Shown here one piece after another: positions 40,270 to 52,859 of a stretch of DNA of 64,000 nt. Position 1 is the first letter of the stretch; each line of letters starts with the position of its first letter. The notes beneath the pieces were generated by a model, which worked only from the letters and a program-made list of their open reading frames with translations, was not told the DNA's origin and did not search any database. The DNA is from Cruorifilaria tuberocauda. Its lineage: Eukaryota; Nematoda; Chromadorea; Rhabditida; Onchocercidae. The stretch lies in contig JABVXU010000039.1 in the NCBI GenBank assembly GCA_013365365.1, positions 1 through 64,000 of the forward strand, given 5' to 3'. The position numbers were made by a program, and so were the translations under genes.

Positions 40270-41778
40270 AGTGAAATGATACTCGCCACACTGAAGTTTT
40301 TAAAAGGATTGTGATTTATCAATTTATTTCATTTTAATTGGAGGAATTGTATGAGAAATATTTTTTTTCGGTGTTTAATAATTATATTAAGACAATAGTT
40401 TGTCTTTTTATCTGTTCTATCCTGTTTTTGTTATTTATTTAATTGAGTTTCACGTATATTTCGTTCATGGTATCTTCTGAAATCAATTGTTCTCAACTTT
40501 TTTGTATATTTGTTGACATACCTCGGGAGTAATATTTTCTGTTCAGGATTTTTGTTATTTATCGTTTTAGAAGGTAAGAATGGGTGCTGAATTTACATAG
40601 CTATTAAGGCTTAAGAACTGTTAAATTTATCACTATAACTTCCGTAGCATAGTCTGCTTTGTTTAAGATTGACGTGATATAGTGTGTTAATATTAAGATA
40701 TGAAGTGAAAAATATTTGCTCAACAATATGAAATATTGTGGAACTATCCTTCACCAAAATATTCTTTTACTAGCAGGAAAAGTCCTTGTTGCAATTTACG
40801 AATCCTGGAATAAAAGTCATAAATATGAATAGATTGAAAGCAAAAGTTTCGATTCCATAATTAGAATTTAAAGTATGGAATCAGTGGTTCTACGACTTTA
40901 CTGCTGGATTTTGCTTTTTATTTCCAATCTCACTAATGTATTATCGGTATATCTGATTCTTATATTTATAATTCCTATTTCAATTTCTGTTCTTTTCCTC
41001 TTTCTCTTTGATTTTTTCGTTTCATTAAACCTTAATCGAAATGCTTGCTCTGTCTGTTGTATCAATGTAAAATAAGATGAAATAATGTTAGGATTCGAAG
41101 CATCGAAAAGATAAGTTTTCAATGAGACTTGACGAGATATTAATGACTAGCATTTGAAAATAGCTGTTTTATTAAAATTTTTGCCTGATTTCCATTCCTC
41201 TGTGTTTTGTAAGTTCTGCATTAGCTTGAAATAGTGTTTTTTTCTTTGAATTTTGAACGAAGCAAAAAGGAAACATAAAGAGATATAAAGATTGTTTTCA
41301 GGTGAATAAAGAATTTTTTTATTCAGAGATGAAGTTCTTTGTATCACACGTAAAAACGTCTATAATTATTAAAGGAATTATGGATATTCCAAAGAAGAAA
41401 AGGGAATGAAATATTTCCATTTGTTGAAATCACATGTAATCAGGTGAAGTTGTATTGGATATTTTTGAATTTGGTTAGTTTGTTCAATTGGGGATTCAGT
41501 TATTGCTGTAAATATATCAAATAGTGAAAGATTCAAACTTCCTTCAGGGAACAACATCGCGAGGATGCATTATCATTAGTTTTTATTGCTGGAAGATCAT
41601 ACGATACTGGAACTGAATGCTAATAGAATCCTGTTACATTATTGATTGCAAAGAGAATCGGGAATTGATTTCCTGGAAGAAATCTTATTGAAAAGCTATT
41701 TTTATCAGAGATCTTCTCAATCCAGTTTTCTCAATTCTAATTAAAACTGTTGACATAATTCAAACTATTATGTGTTAA
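40270..41778. other. Intergenic, PHF14-like to SDHAF3
   Basis: AT-rich DNA without supported exons. ORFs on both strands at 40875-41347 have no splice-site or family support. Confidence 0.6.
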
Positions 41779-42967
41779 ATGTCAACTTTGAGATCGATAG
41801 AGGCACTTACAGATGCGAAACGTTTTCCTCTTATATTATACAAACGAATTCTAAGGTATGTTAATTAAATGTGTATGCATGTGGAACGAAGCATGAAGTA
41901 TTTTCTTCATTTCATCGTGATATTTTCTTTTTAATATATTAACAGTAGTTGTTAGTTTTTATTGTAATTTTCATTTCGTGTTAAATGATTTCGTGTCACT
42001 AATGATTTTATTACATTTATGTTTGATAGTAATAGACGTAATCTGTGATGATCGTTAATTTCAATTGAATATGAATATGAATATGATGCTTTAATTTGCT
42101 TCACAACCGAAATTTCACTTGGAGCATTCAGTAGAGTATCTTCGAGGAAAAAGTTCCCTTTCATGTTCTTTTATTGCTTGGAATCACCTTGATTGTATCA
42201 CTATTTACCTTCTTTTTTTTATCATCATAATTGTATTTTAACCTTGTGAAACACTCATAGAAATATAATACTGACAAGCTTTTCTTGAACAATTTTACTT
42301 AGTTTTTGTGTGTTACCTTTATAACTTGAGGTTTATGGGGAGTACAGTTTCATTACTGTGGATGAAAGAAACTTATTCTTTCTATTTCAAGACTACATTA
42401 TGGTTTGCCGAAAGAAATGCGCATGATCGGTGATCAGTATATAAAAACTGAGTTTCGAAAACATAAAAATGTTTCACTCGAACAAGCTGTAATATTCTTG
42501 AAGGAATGGAAGGTAAGTATATTATATAATATGATTAATATATTATATTAAGCACTTACTTGCTCATCCAATAAATTAATTTCATGACGTGGTACTTTTT
42601 TTTTTCATCCGTTACAATTTCAAGTCCTTGGTGTTATATCGTGTGGGATTATCAGAAATTAGAGCATAAATGAACTAAGTAAACTTATTTGCTAATATCA
42701 TTCATTTATGCGTATCCAAACCCAAATAGGTAGTTAAATGCTATAGGTAGTTAAAATATTGTTGTGTAATGAGATAGCAGGAGTAAATATTAGTGATATT
42801 TTATTTAGGAATACTCAACGGTTTTGTCAAAACAGCTATCTAAACGTGGCATTGCAAAAGGGATTTTAGGTGTCAATTTGAATTCTACTGTATTGGATAG
42901 TTTACAAGATGATCAAATTTGGCAGCTATACAATTTAAAACTGGAAGCAGGAAAAGCTCAGAAATAA
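41779..42967 (+). CDS. SDHAF3: Succinate dehydrogenase assembly factor 3 (ACN9)
   Basis: Exons: 41779-41855, 42392-42512, 42809-42967; 118 residues, phases agree. The family signature is clear: LYKRILRLHYGLPKEM, then GDQYIKTEFRKHKNV, FLKEWKEYS and a C-terminal DDQIWQLYNLKLEA, matching human SDHAF3/yeast Sdh7 closely in order and length (human about 125). It belongs to the LYR-motif family; here the motif reads L-Y-K. SDHAF3 acts in the mitochondrial matrix and helps insert or protect the iron-sulfur clusters of the SDHB subunit of complex II. The N-terminus (MSTLRSIEALTDAKR) is short and may act in mitochondrial import. Confidence 0.93.
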
Positions 42968-44658
42968 TAACAATATTAAATCCGAATAGTAGTAGACATT
43001 CTAATTATTTATAAATATTTGCAAAATATAAATTTGCTGATACATATTAGGATTTTTTCATATATTTGTTAAAGCTATCTATCGTTCTGGACTTAAGCAA
43101 AATTTTTATAAGGATAAAGTTATAGTGAATGTCTATCATATAAGACAATAGTACTAATAAATTCACTTAAAGTGATGTAGGGAAAATTAAACATTTGAAA
43201 TGATCAAATTTTCGTAAATTAGTTCAAATATTCGGTAAGACGTAAAAATATTAGCAAAGAGTTGGTTGGAAGTTCAGCTTAGATTATTGTCAAATACTGT
43301 TTATTACCCATTGTTTGGAATTCTTTAAAATCGGGAATAAAGCGTTTTAGGAATCTCTAAGAATGCAGCAAAACGTTTGAACTTGAGCAAAAGATTTTGG
43401 TGAATTACATTACGGGTAGAATGAACCGGTTTGTTAATCAGAAATAACAAAACGGAATATTTAATATATTAAAGCATAGTTAAATTTGATTGCTAGACAT
43501 TAAGTACCAAAAGAAACTTTTTCTTATAAATTTGCAATAATTTTATAGAAGTTAAATTACACAAATGACTAATTTATACATAAAATGTTTGATGAATTAA
43601 ATTAATATTTTATTGTAAAATAGAAAAGTGATACATTATGTGAATTGTTGCAAATATGCTTTGTTAAACAGACGTTTCCTGATGAATGTTTGGTTTTCTT
43701 CGTTATGGAAAAAACCTTTGTAATAAAATATTAGTTTAAAAAATTTGCATCAATTGCCAATGTTTGGATATATGATGACTGGCTTACTGTATCTGATAAG
43801 AAATTAAATAATTTCCATTTCTAGAAATTTCAATATTCATAACTGAAATAATACCGAAATAGAATTTATTTAGTTATTTTTTTCATTTCATTCATTGCTT
43901 TGATGTATCCTATAAATGGATTCATGAATTATTGTTTTTAATTAATCACTGTAGAGAAGTTTACATATACAAAGATGAACTAGAACTGTTTTAAATCTCG
44001 TCCTTTCAAAAATCATATCGGAATTGTTATTTTCTTGCCCGTTTCATTAGTTTTTGTTAGAGTCATTGATTATCATATTCGTTATTTTTAAATGGAAAAT
44101 GTTTTTAGCTATTATGTGACATTTTATTTTTAGATTGATAAACAAGAGAAGTTATTAAATTAACTTACTAAAAAATTTTTTGATTATAACATTTTTACAT
44201 CTTTGTATGAAAATGACAAAAATAATTATTTTTCAAAAGAACCATAGATTTTATTCCTTCAAATATTATGTAATAAAATTGGTCAATTTATGAAAAGGAA
44301 TAGGAAAAGATTAGTGTGATCAACGGAAGTAATTATAATAAGAAAAGTAATACACGGAAAGAATTACTTGAATAGTTTCCTATAATTTAATATTTATTAA
44401 TAAAGCCTTAAGTGAATATTTAAAATATAAAAAGTGAAGGAAAAGACTTTCCAATACTTATCCATTAAGTAAAATCTCAAAAAAGTGGAAAGCAACTTGG
44501 TAGAGGAAAGAGTGATGTGAGTGTAAAATAAACAAATGAAGGAAAAAATTAAGTGAAACAACAAAAATTTCAACCTTTGTAAGATAGGAAGAAAGATAAT
44601 ATGAAAAAAACAAGAAATAAGACTAAAAGATTATCTTAGGATAATGAAACTTGAAATT
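42968..44658. other. Convergent intergenic region
   Basis: Very AT-rich. The 3' flanks of SDHAF3 (plus) and of the TMEM72-like gene (minus) meet here. No exon, RNA gene or repeat of note. Confidence 0.6.
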
Positions 44659-46549
44659 TCAAGTCGGAGTTCTTCGAATTGACTGCACATTTGATTCGCT
44701 CTCATGTACCACGATCATTTTTTTCAGTTGTATCGGTTTCAGCAAATATAAAGTAGCTGTTAAGGCCAAAAAGATACCTGTAGATAAAAATTATTAGCTA
44801 TTCTTACATCTGAAATGAAAAATGGATAAATTACTGTTCCAAAAAAAAAATGTATGTAAAAAAATTGAAAGAGAAAAAGAAAACTAGTTCTAGAAAAAAA
44901 TTAAACCGACAAGTTTCTAATTAAAAGAGCAAATATCGTAAAAATATAATACAAACTAATTGATCTTCTTAACAATCAGTATTTGACCTGAATGAAGTTT
45001 CCGAAGTCATTACCTTAAGTTTTTAATTTTCAAATCGAATTTGATAAATTACCTGGAGCAATGCTTAATTCAGTCAAGTTTGGATAAAAACAAAAAATTG
45101 CAAAAAATGAATACAATAATCCACGTCTAATACCATCAAAATTTAAAATCAGAGCAAATACTCGACAACAAACACCATTAACTCTGTAATAAAAACAAAA
45201 CAAAGCTTACTTTAATGAAATTTTAACACTTTTAACTAATGATAATGTTTGTCCACTTTTCCACTTCTTAAAATCTTCTATAACTAATTTCATATGAAAT
45301 TCTAATCATTGCAGAAACTATGCTCATATATTGAGAAGGTAACTGATTAAAACCGGAACTTAAATCATAATGTCTACTACCGATAAAGAAAATTATTTCT
45401 ATTTTATTTTCATGAAACAAAATAAAAATTACATGCTAAGAAATTATTATTGGGAAAAAATAACGAAAAGAAAAAATGAGAATTTTGACTTAAACAAAAT
45501 GTTAACGTAAAGCATAGTACCGATAAAAAAGAAAAAAAGAACAAACCCACAACATAGACGAATGATATAGCCTGCTTCAAGCAGAAATAAAGGAACTCCA
45601 ACGAAAGCTAAATATATCCCAAATGGAAATGAACGAATTGATAGAATTGAACCAATTGATGATGACCAAACCACTCAAAATTCTCAAAATTTACTATATT
45701 ACATAATGCATTGTTAACAGCTCAGTGATTTCCAATTTTGTTTCAATGATAGATTGATAAATCAATGCCTTATCACTTACCAATTATATAAAATGAACAG
45801 TCTTATAATATTAAATATATCCAAAAAAACTTCAGGTAATATTATATTTCACCAATAAATAGCAAACGATAATGATTAATACCTAACACATTTATTATGC
45901 ATACTTCGTTTACTCATCCTAATCTAAGTAATAGCTACTTTTTTTCAGAAACTGCAGGAAATTTTCAAATAAAATAATTAAAATAATGAGAAAAATATCA
46001 AAATCTTATCAAAATTTAAATTTCAACAACAAATGATTAACTATTAAGCTAAGAATTCTGAACTAAATTTTAATATTTTTCACTTGAAAATTTTTTAAAT
46101 ATTTTCTCGAATATTAATTTAAAAACTGATATAACATGACAGGTTAAAATTAAAGGTATATTTTTTAAAAGCTCAAATAATACAACAATGCATTCCATAT
46201 AAACAATACTACTAATTGATTTGCATTCAATATTTCAAAATACTATTAAAGTGAACATCTAAGTGTCCCAAAAGCATTTGAAAAGTGAAATATACGGATG
46301 AACTATCTAATTAATAGGTGGGAAGAAGAATTAATATTCTTTCTTTTCCCCCAAATCACAGAAATAATTATAAAATGTGCTTTACGTTGTTTGAAGTGAT
46401 AACAATGAATACTTCTTCTATTCTATGTTTAAATCCTTACCTAAAACTGTTAACAAACCAATGCTTGTACGTATCACTGTTAAGTATTTGCAAAAGCGGT
46501 AACAATATGTACTGCTCACTTCAACTGATCCACTTTCAATATCGGACAT
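44659..46549 (-). CDS. Four-pass membrane protein, TMEM72-like
   Basis: Exons: 46549-46441, 45673-45547, 45183-45053, 44777-44659; phases agree, giving about 161 residues. Four hydrophobic segments are visible: TVIRTSIGLLTVLVVW, GIYLAFVGVPLFLLEAGYII, LLYSFFAIFCFYP and IAPGIFLALTATLYLLKP, followed by a short polar tail (KKMIVVHESES). The spacing, the acidic-Ala-Gly-Tyr pattern in segment 2, the Pro-ending third segment and the L-LK-P/SK-R end of segment 4 resemble human TMEM72, whose function is not established. The N-terminus MSDIESGSVEVSS is polar and cytosolic in style. A CTTTTAG acceptor lies ten bases before the ATG. It is last in a row of three minus-strand genes. The gene is convincing; the family name is tentative. 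Confidence 0.65.
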
Positions 46550-47186
46550 TACAAGGACCTAAAAGAACGCTGTTTACGAAATTATGAAATAAGAATGTGA
46601 TCTTTAGATGCTGAAAGCTGAATTGAAGGCCTAATTGTTCAAAATGAAAAATTTTTAACTTTTGAATAGATTCGCGTAATGTTGTAAATGCACTAAGCAT
46701 GTTCTACGGAAGAAACAATTAACAAAAATTATTTCAGCAATACAAAACTGATATTTTTATTCCTTCCCATAAAAATGAAACAGTATTTACTCATGGAAAG
46801 ACAATTTACAAATTAGAGCATATATAGAGACCGGTATAAGACATGAATTGATATGAATTCACAGATAAAACAAAAGGATAAGTCAAACAAATAAAATTGT
46901 GATATTGAAATGGCAACCACAGAAAGACTAGTATTGGGTAATTAATCAATACCGTGAATAAAACTTTTTATTATAAATATACCTATTTTCCTTTCTCCTC
47001 ATAAAAAGACGAAAAAAATATTTTATTATAAAATGATGAGCAAATAATGCATAAATAGAATAAAATTGGAAGTAAAATACCAGATGTTTTAGATAACTTT
47101 TATAAACAAATCATCTGCTGAAGCATGTTTTGGAAATCATTTGAACAATTGTAATAGGATAATCCAGACAAACAAATACTGAAATA
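46550..47186. other. Spacer between tandem minus-strand genes
   Basis: About 640 bp of AT-rich DNA between the CHY gene's stop codon and the TMEM72-like start. No exon seen. Confidence 0.6.
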
Positions 47187-50100
47187 TCACTTATTTTTAT
47201 TATCATCTTTAGGTTTCGATTGCGCAGTATGTTTCTTGGAGACAGTTTTCATCAAAGAGTTCGCATATTTTCGTCTATCATTCCTATAGAAATATTAAAC
47301 TGAATCTTATCAATATCGTTGACAGAAAATGAAATCTGATTTTTTGAGGAATTGAGATAATCCTAATTTTTAGCTACTACCGACTGCAATTAAATAAGCA
47401 ACAATCATTTCCAAAATAAATAAATCCCTTTATTTACTCAAAACTTAACCAGTACCTGCTCATCACAACCTGATCGCGACATCCTTTTCCACCTTCCCAG
47501 AACTGTGATTTTACACGAGTCACATTCTCTTTACAATTTATACACGGTTTAGCTTTTTGAAATGGCTGAACGTCAATAAAAATAAATGAAAAATTCTCAT
47601 GAATATTCGAAGAACAGAACTTTTAAAATGTTTCAATTCTCATAAAATAAAATGAAAACTTTTCTTCTCTGCTATTACATGTAATTTTTTTAAATGTACA
47701 AATCAATTTAATAAGCAGTAGCACCAAAGAGATGGAAACGTCCTGAGCAACCGTAACAAAAACTAAGACGACTTTTGATTTTCTAATCTAGTTTTATGAA
47801 CTGTCGTTACCTTTTTTTATTAAAACATTTTATTAAGAATCTATATCACACGTTATAATTAACTAATGAGCTTAAAACATTACTTGTTCTCTGCTGCAGA
47901 AACCGCACACCATTCGATTAGCTAACTTCATTTCATGTTCCTTTTCTGCGACACTATGACACATATCACAAGGATAGAGCTTTCCACAACAAGGAAATCT
48001 ATAAAATTATAATATTTAGAATACAAATTAATTTCAAAATAATTTTAGGAAAAACGAAATATTCGGTAAATGCAAACAGAAACCTGAACCATCGGTAACT
48101 TTTCTTATAATGTTTGCATGTTCCATTTTCAGGAAGTGGCTGACCTTCAACTAGCATCATCGATTGTTCCACTTTCTTCTTCGTTTTCTAGAAAAAATTG
48201 CAAAAAAAAAACAAAAAAATAATTAATTAACATACCATAAATATTAAAGAAAACAACAAATAAATGATAGAAACGCAGCCAATAATGTAACTGGTACCAC
48301 TAAGATTGGATCAAACTTTAATAATAACTAGGACTGTAACATTATAATAAAAGCACTTCCAACACAACGTTTGATTACTCGTGAAATGAATCTCGCTTGA
48401 TTCCATTTTACATATGGTATATTCTTTTTCCTTATAACTGACAAAGATTTCATAATTTTTGCACCGTTATATAAATTAATTGAATACTTGTTCTGTCTCA
48501 CAGAGACTTAGGATGTTCAAGTAATCCTTCTATCATCCAGAAACTCTAACTTCGGAACAATAATAACAATCTTCTGAATGATCAGTTCTATTAATATAAT
48601 TAGAAACAAGAAACAGTTTTTGAAAAAAATAAATGCAGATGTCTCACTTTGATTCTCGGTACAGAACTGTCTTCCTTTGCAATAGAATTAAAATCACCAA
48701 CAAATCGAATAATTTTAATTTCAAACTCGCATTTACTGTGGCAGCCATAACACCAAGTTTTATTGGCTATTCCATACGTGAGATTCTGAAAGCAATGATA
48801 AGCACCAATTAATTCTAATAAAAATACTGAAGCACTAAGGAATTCGAAATGACTGAAACGGTCCATCAGAGTCAATGTCAGAAAGGAGAAAAGACATTAT
48901 ATATTTGGTTGTTAATCTACAGCTTAAGCAATAAATCAGTATTTAAAAACATAATTTTTTCACGATTGATAATCAAACTTAGTGCACGGTTCTACCGTTC
49001 ATAAAGTGTATAAAATTTTTCAAGTGACAATTTAATTATCAGGAATCGAGGCTTCTAACAATAACTTCATATTTTACGTATTAACGTAAAAATATTACTA
49101 AGAAATACCTCAGCTGTAGTCTCCTTACTGCATTTTAAGCAAGTATAAGATAGTTTTGACGAAAGTAACACACAATCTACTGGAACACAACCTTTTGGAT
49201 CAAGCAACGCGATAATATTTGAATTCTGATGTACAAGTTGGGGAAAAATGTGAATTGAAAAACCATTCAAGCATCTAAAAAAATTTTTTTAAATGAAAGC
49301 CTCATTTTGATTATTTGATCATCTTTCATCAGTATAAAGTTCGAAAATTTCCCGAGCAGAGCATTAGGAGAGATTAACAGCACTTTTAAAACAAATATTA
49401 TGATAAGAAATCATTAATCGCTATACCAATAATTCATTATAATGCAAAAAATTTACTTCTGGCACCGTGACACAGAAATTTGTTTCACTGAGCACGTCAG
49501 GAAAGATAAGGCACTACATTTTACACATCTGATGCTTATGGCCATTGTGATAATTGATAATGTAGCAATATTTCCATTCAAATCATTCCAAAAAACACGG
49601 GCTTCAATGGTTTTCGCTTTCGATGATTGTTGATAGTTAGATTTTTCCTGCATACAAAAAGCGATATAAAAAGCTTCCGGATAGAATTAAAGTAAAGAAA
49701 AACTAAATAATATCATAGAGTTAGAAATAAGCTAAACATTGCCTTAATAAGTCTTAAAATTATGTGCCATGTTTAATACGGTGGTGAACTGACTTCTTTT
49801 CACGATTGATAATCAAACTTAGTGCACGGTTCTACCGTTCATACAGTGTACTAAATTTTTCGAAGTAACAATTTAATTATCTATTTTAATTATCTACATA
49901 ATTTTACATAAAAGAAAGATAAATTTTGGCTGAATCACAGGAAACTTTTACCAGTACTCTGCATTTGTAAATTTTACCGTTACGATTTCTATCTTGCGTG
50001 AAGACTCAATTGCTCCATCATAGATGCGATTTTGCGTGATTTCATCATTATTAGAAATTGCTTTCATCTCATCGGTCTGGAAAAAAGAAAAATTTGGTGT

Positions 50101-52097
50101 CTTAGACTAAGGTCAAATTCTCGATAAATGAATTCATCATTTCAACATTAATCAAAGATTTGTCGAAATAATTCAACAATAGTACTTCAAGATTTCTGTT
50201 TTCCTTTTCGTTGATCAAATTTGAAAAATTCGCTCGATGCAACTTAATGCCTTCATTTTCCGCTTCGACGATCAGTTTTGTTTTTCGCAAGCCTTCAATA
50301 AAAAATTCCAGAATACTGTGATCTAACCAACGAATGAAAGCTTTGCCAACACCGACATAAGCATTGCATTTTTCTGCTTTCATGAACTTTTCCTGCAACT
50401 AAGCAAAATTAATTTCTTTTTCAACAATAATTTGAAAATCTCTTGCCTAATGATCCAAATTTGTAATGCTGTTGATATAAGTAAAACAAAAGTACAAAAA
50501 GCATAAAGAGTTGAATTTTTACCTAAGATGGATTAAGAATCTCCATTAGGACCTTTTCTTTCGTTTTTTTTTTCATTCAATTTTTAAGACGTGCAAGTAC
50601 TTATTATTTACATAACAAATTTCTAAAATTTTTCAATGATTTTTCCAATCTATATTTCAATGTATGAATTTATTGGTTAGGCAATTAATTAAACAACTCT
50701 CAATCCTTTCTTTACTTCATGTTCACCTGATTGACCGAGTCAATTTTCTTATGGATTTTAAATAATTCATTAGTTTCTGGAACAGTAACCTCAAGGAATT
50801 TTTTAACTTCTTTGTTAAAGTATGCAACAAGTGGAAGAGGTAAAGCTGATTTCAAAGTCACCGTCATCGATTCACATGGATAATGTTCTGGAATCCTGAG
50901 CTGCAGTCTCACAGATTTCACATCAAAAACCTAAAATCTGAGTCCAACGTAAAATTTTTCACATTTCGAAAAGAAAGAAATATTAAGTTTAAAAAGATTT
51001 CTGTAAATTCCAAAATCAAAATTTTTTGAAGAGAAATGCCATATGCATAAAGAGTAAAAAAATATAAGTTTTGTTACTGTTAAAATTTTGCACGCAAAAT
51101 AAGAATATTTCAAAGTTTACAAAAAGCGAACCCATTCAGGATCTGTGATTTTGTATTCGAATTCAGTCAAATATGAACTATCCTTGTATGCAAATTTGGC
51201 ATCACGAAATCTTCGGCCAAAGTAACTGATTTCAGAATCTCGGATATCTAACTGTTCCTTTTTTCCGATATCATCTCTACTTATTTTAATTACATTTGGT
51301 CGTACTATGAATCTAGCAGGTTTAAAGTCAGTATGTGATGGGACAGGATTGGAATTATTATCTTTAATTACATTCTGTAAATGCAAAAATCGACAGTATT
51401 CTCCAAAATAGCACGAATTCTCAGCAGCAAAATATTTACAGACTTTCCTTTTTGAATTTTTCAACGAAAGTGCAGAAACAGGATTATTGTGTTTATTTTT
51501 TGCCAAATCTGTAATGAAAAATATATTGAAGGAGAAATTTGTCGCAATAGAAGTAATTAAATTTTGACTCTAAGTAAATCGAAAAGTAGACTATCAGAAT
51601 ACATGGTTCATAGAACGGATTAGTCTTTACAGCACTCAATTATTTTATGAACCGGTATGTTACAATATCAGAAATTAAAATTATTATGCTTAACATTACA
51701 AATAAGAGAATGTATGACAAATTGTTAAAACAGTCAAAGAACTGCTAAGGTTCAACACTAATCAATTATTCCTCCAATTTTTTACAATACTAACAATAAA
51801 TCTAAAATGAACATAGCTTTATTAATTTGGTTATTTCCACTTATTCCAACCTCTACAACGCTACTTACCTTTATCCTTTACATTTTGACTTGATATATGC
51901 TTAGAAGCAGAAGGTTCGGCATTATTACATTCCGTATCTTGGATTTCAGCAGTACCAATAATTTCTGATGATTTTTGGACTCTCAGTTGTTTTTTTGGAG
52001 CATTTCGAAATCGTCGATAACGAGCATTTTGAGGTGCCACATCACGTGAAGATCCAGGAACGGATAAACTTTCTACTGTTTGCTGGTTTGACGACAT
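47187..52097 (-). CDS. CCCH + RWD-like + CHY zinc-finger protein, twelve exons
   Basis: Exons: 52097-51869, 51508-51132, 50930-50727, 50392-50108, 50076-49978, 49647-49457, 49274-49109, 48785-48648, 48187-48084, 47998-47884, 47565-47456, 47283-47187; about 704 residues. After a basic disordered start comes a CCCH finger (VCKYFAAENSCYFGEYCRFLH), then an RWD-like part (RLQLRIPEHYPCESMTV), paired-cysteine strands (RCVKCSA, TCLKCSKE, CYGCHSKCEF), and a CHY zinc finger (GTCKHYKKSYRWFRFPCCG, PCDMCH, CGFCSREQ, CINC). CHY domains occur in RCHY1 ubiquitin ligases and yeast Hot13; no RING follows here. CCCH suggests RNA binding; the role is unknown. Exon 5's 3' end is uncertain: a better-looking donor at 49951 would break the frame. 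One intron (50077-50107) is only 31 nt. Exon 4 may start at 50398. Confidence 0.87.
48961..49881. repeat. Duplicated ~80-bp intronic element with hairpin
   Basis: The segments 48961-49040 and 49801-49881 are almost identical: the first 43 bases match exactly, followed by four substitutions and a 1-2 base length change. Each contains ACGGT-TCT-ACCGT, a 5-bp hairpin. They are 840 bp apart in two different introns of the CHY gene, while the exons between them are not duplicated. Confidence 0.92.
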
Positions 52098-52859
52098 CAA
52101 AAAAAATTACACCATACGTGAAACGGAAAAATTTGTTATCTTGCATTTGTAAACAATCTTAAAAAGACGTAAGATAAGGAAACTATCCGTAGTTCCCATA
52201 GTCACAATATATTGAAGCGCAGTGATGCCAATACACTGCTACTGATAAACAAACATCACTTATCATATCTATCAACTTTTTTTCTGCAGGAAATGAACAA
52301 TGATAAATGACAACGAAATTCTACAACAATCAATTCTGGAAAATTTTATTTTTTTTTAATAATTTAACAAAACAAAAACAGAGGGATTAAAAAAAAGTGA
52401 GATTATTTAGAGCCGACTTCCTACTCTATCGTCTAAATCAATAGGTAATTTCTATCACTAAAAGTTCTAAGACTAATAGTACATTAAATTGTAGCTTAGA
52501 AGAGATTATCTCGGTTTGTTGCTTATTCAGGCAAATTTTTTCAAATCACGAAATTCTTCAGAGATTACAAGGATAACGATCGCATCAAATGGAGAGCAAA
52601 AGAGATATGAAATAGTGAAGTTTGTTTAGTATTTTAAAAAGAGCAAGGACTAGTAAAAAACTTAAACAAAATTTCTACGGATTTAATCACATAGCTAAAG
52701 TAAATATTGCAGGAGCACTGAATACGTCATTTGCCTGTTGTCCAGAAGTGATAAAGCTAATAAGGCATAATCATATGATGCAAAAAGCAAAAATGGCTGT
52801 ATCATGCAATGCTAAAAGTGCATTAGTGTAACTGATTATCTATAATTGCGAACCACTTA
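52098..52859. other. Spacer between MTR3 and CHY genes
   Basis: About 760 bp between two genes on the same strand. An open stretch on the plus strand at 52622-52831 has no splice or family support. No obvious trans-splice acceptor sits just before the CHY start codon. Confidence 0.5.

Noticed and set aside
45410..45674. Two overlapping Phe-rich minus-strand ORFs
   Set aside because: One is the real second exon of the TMEM72-like gene read through its donor; the other is its frame-shifted shadow.
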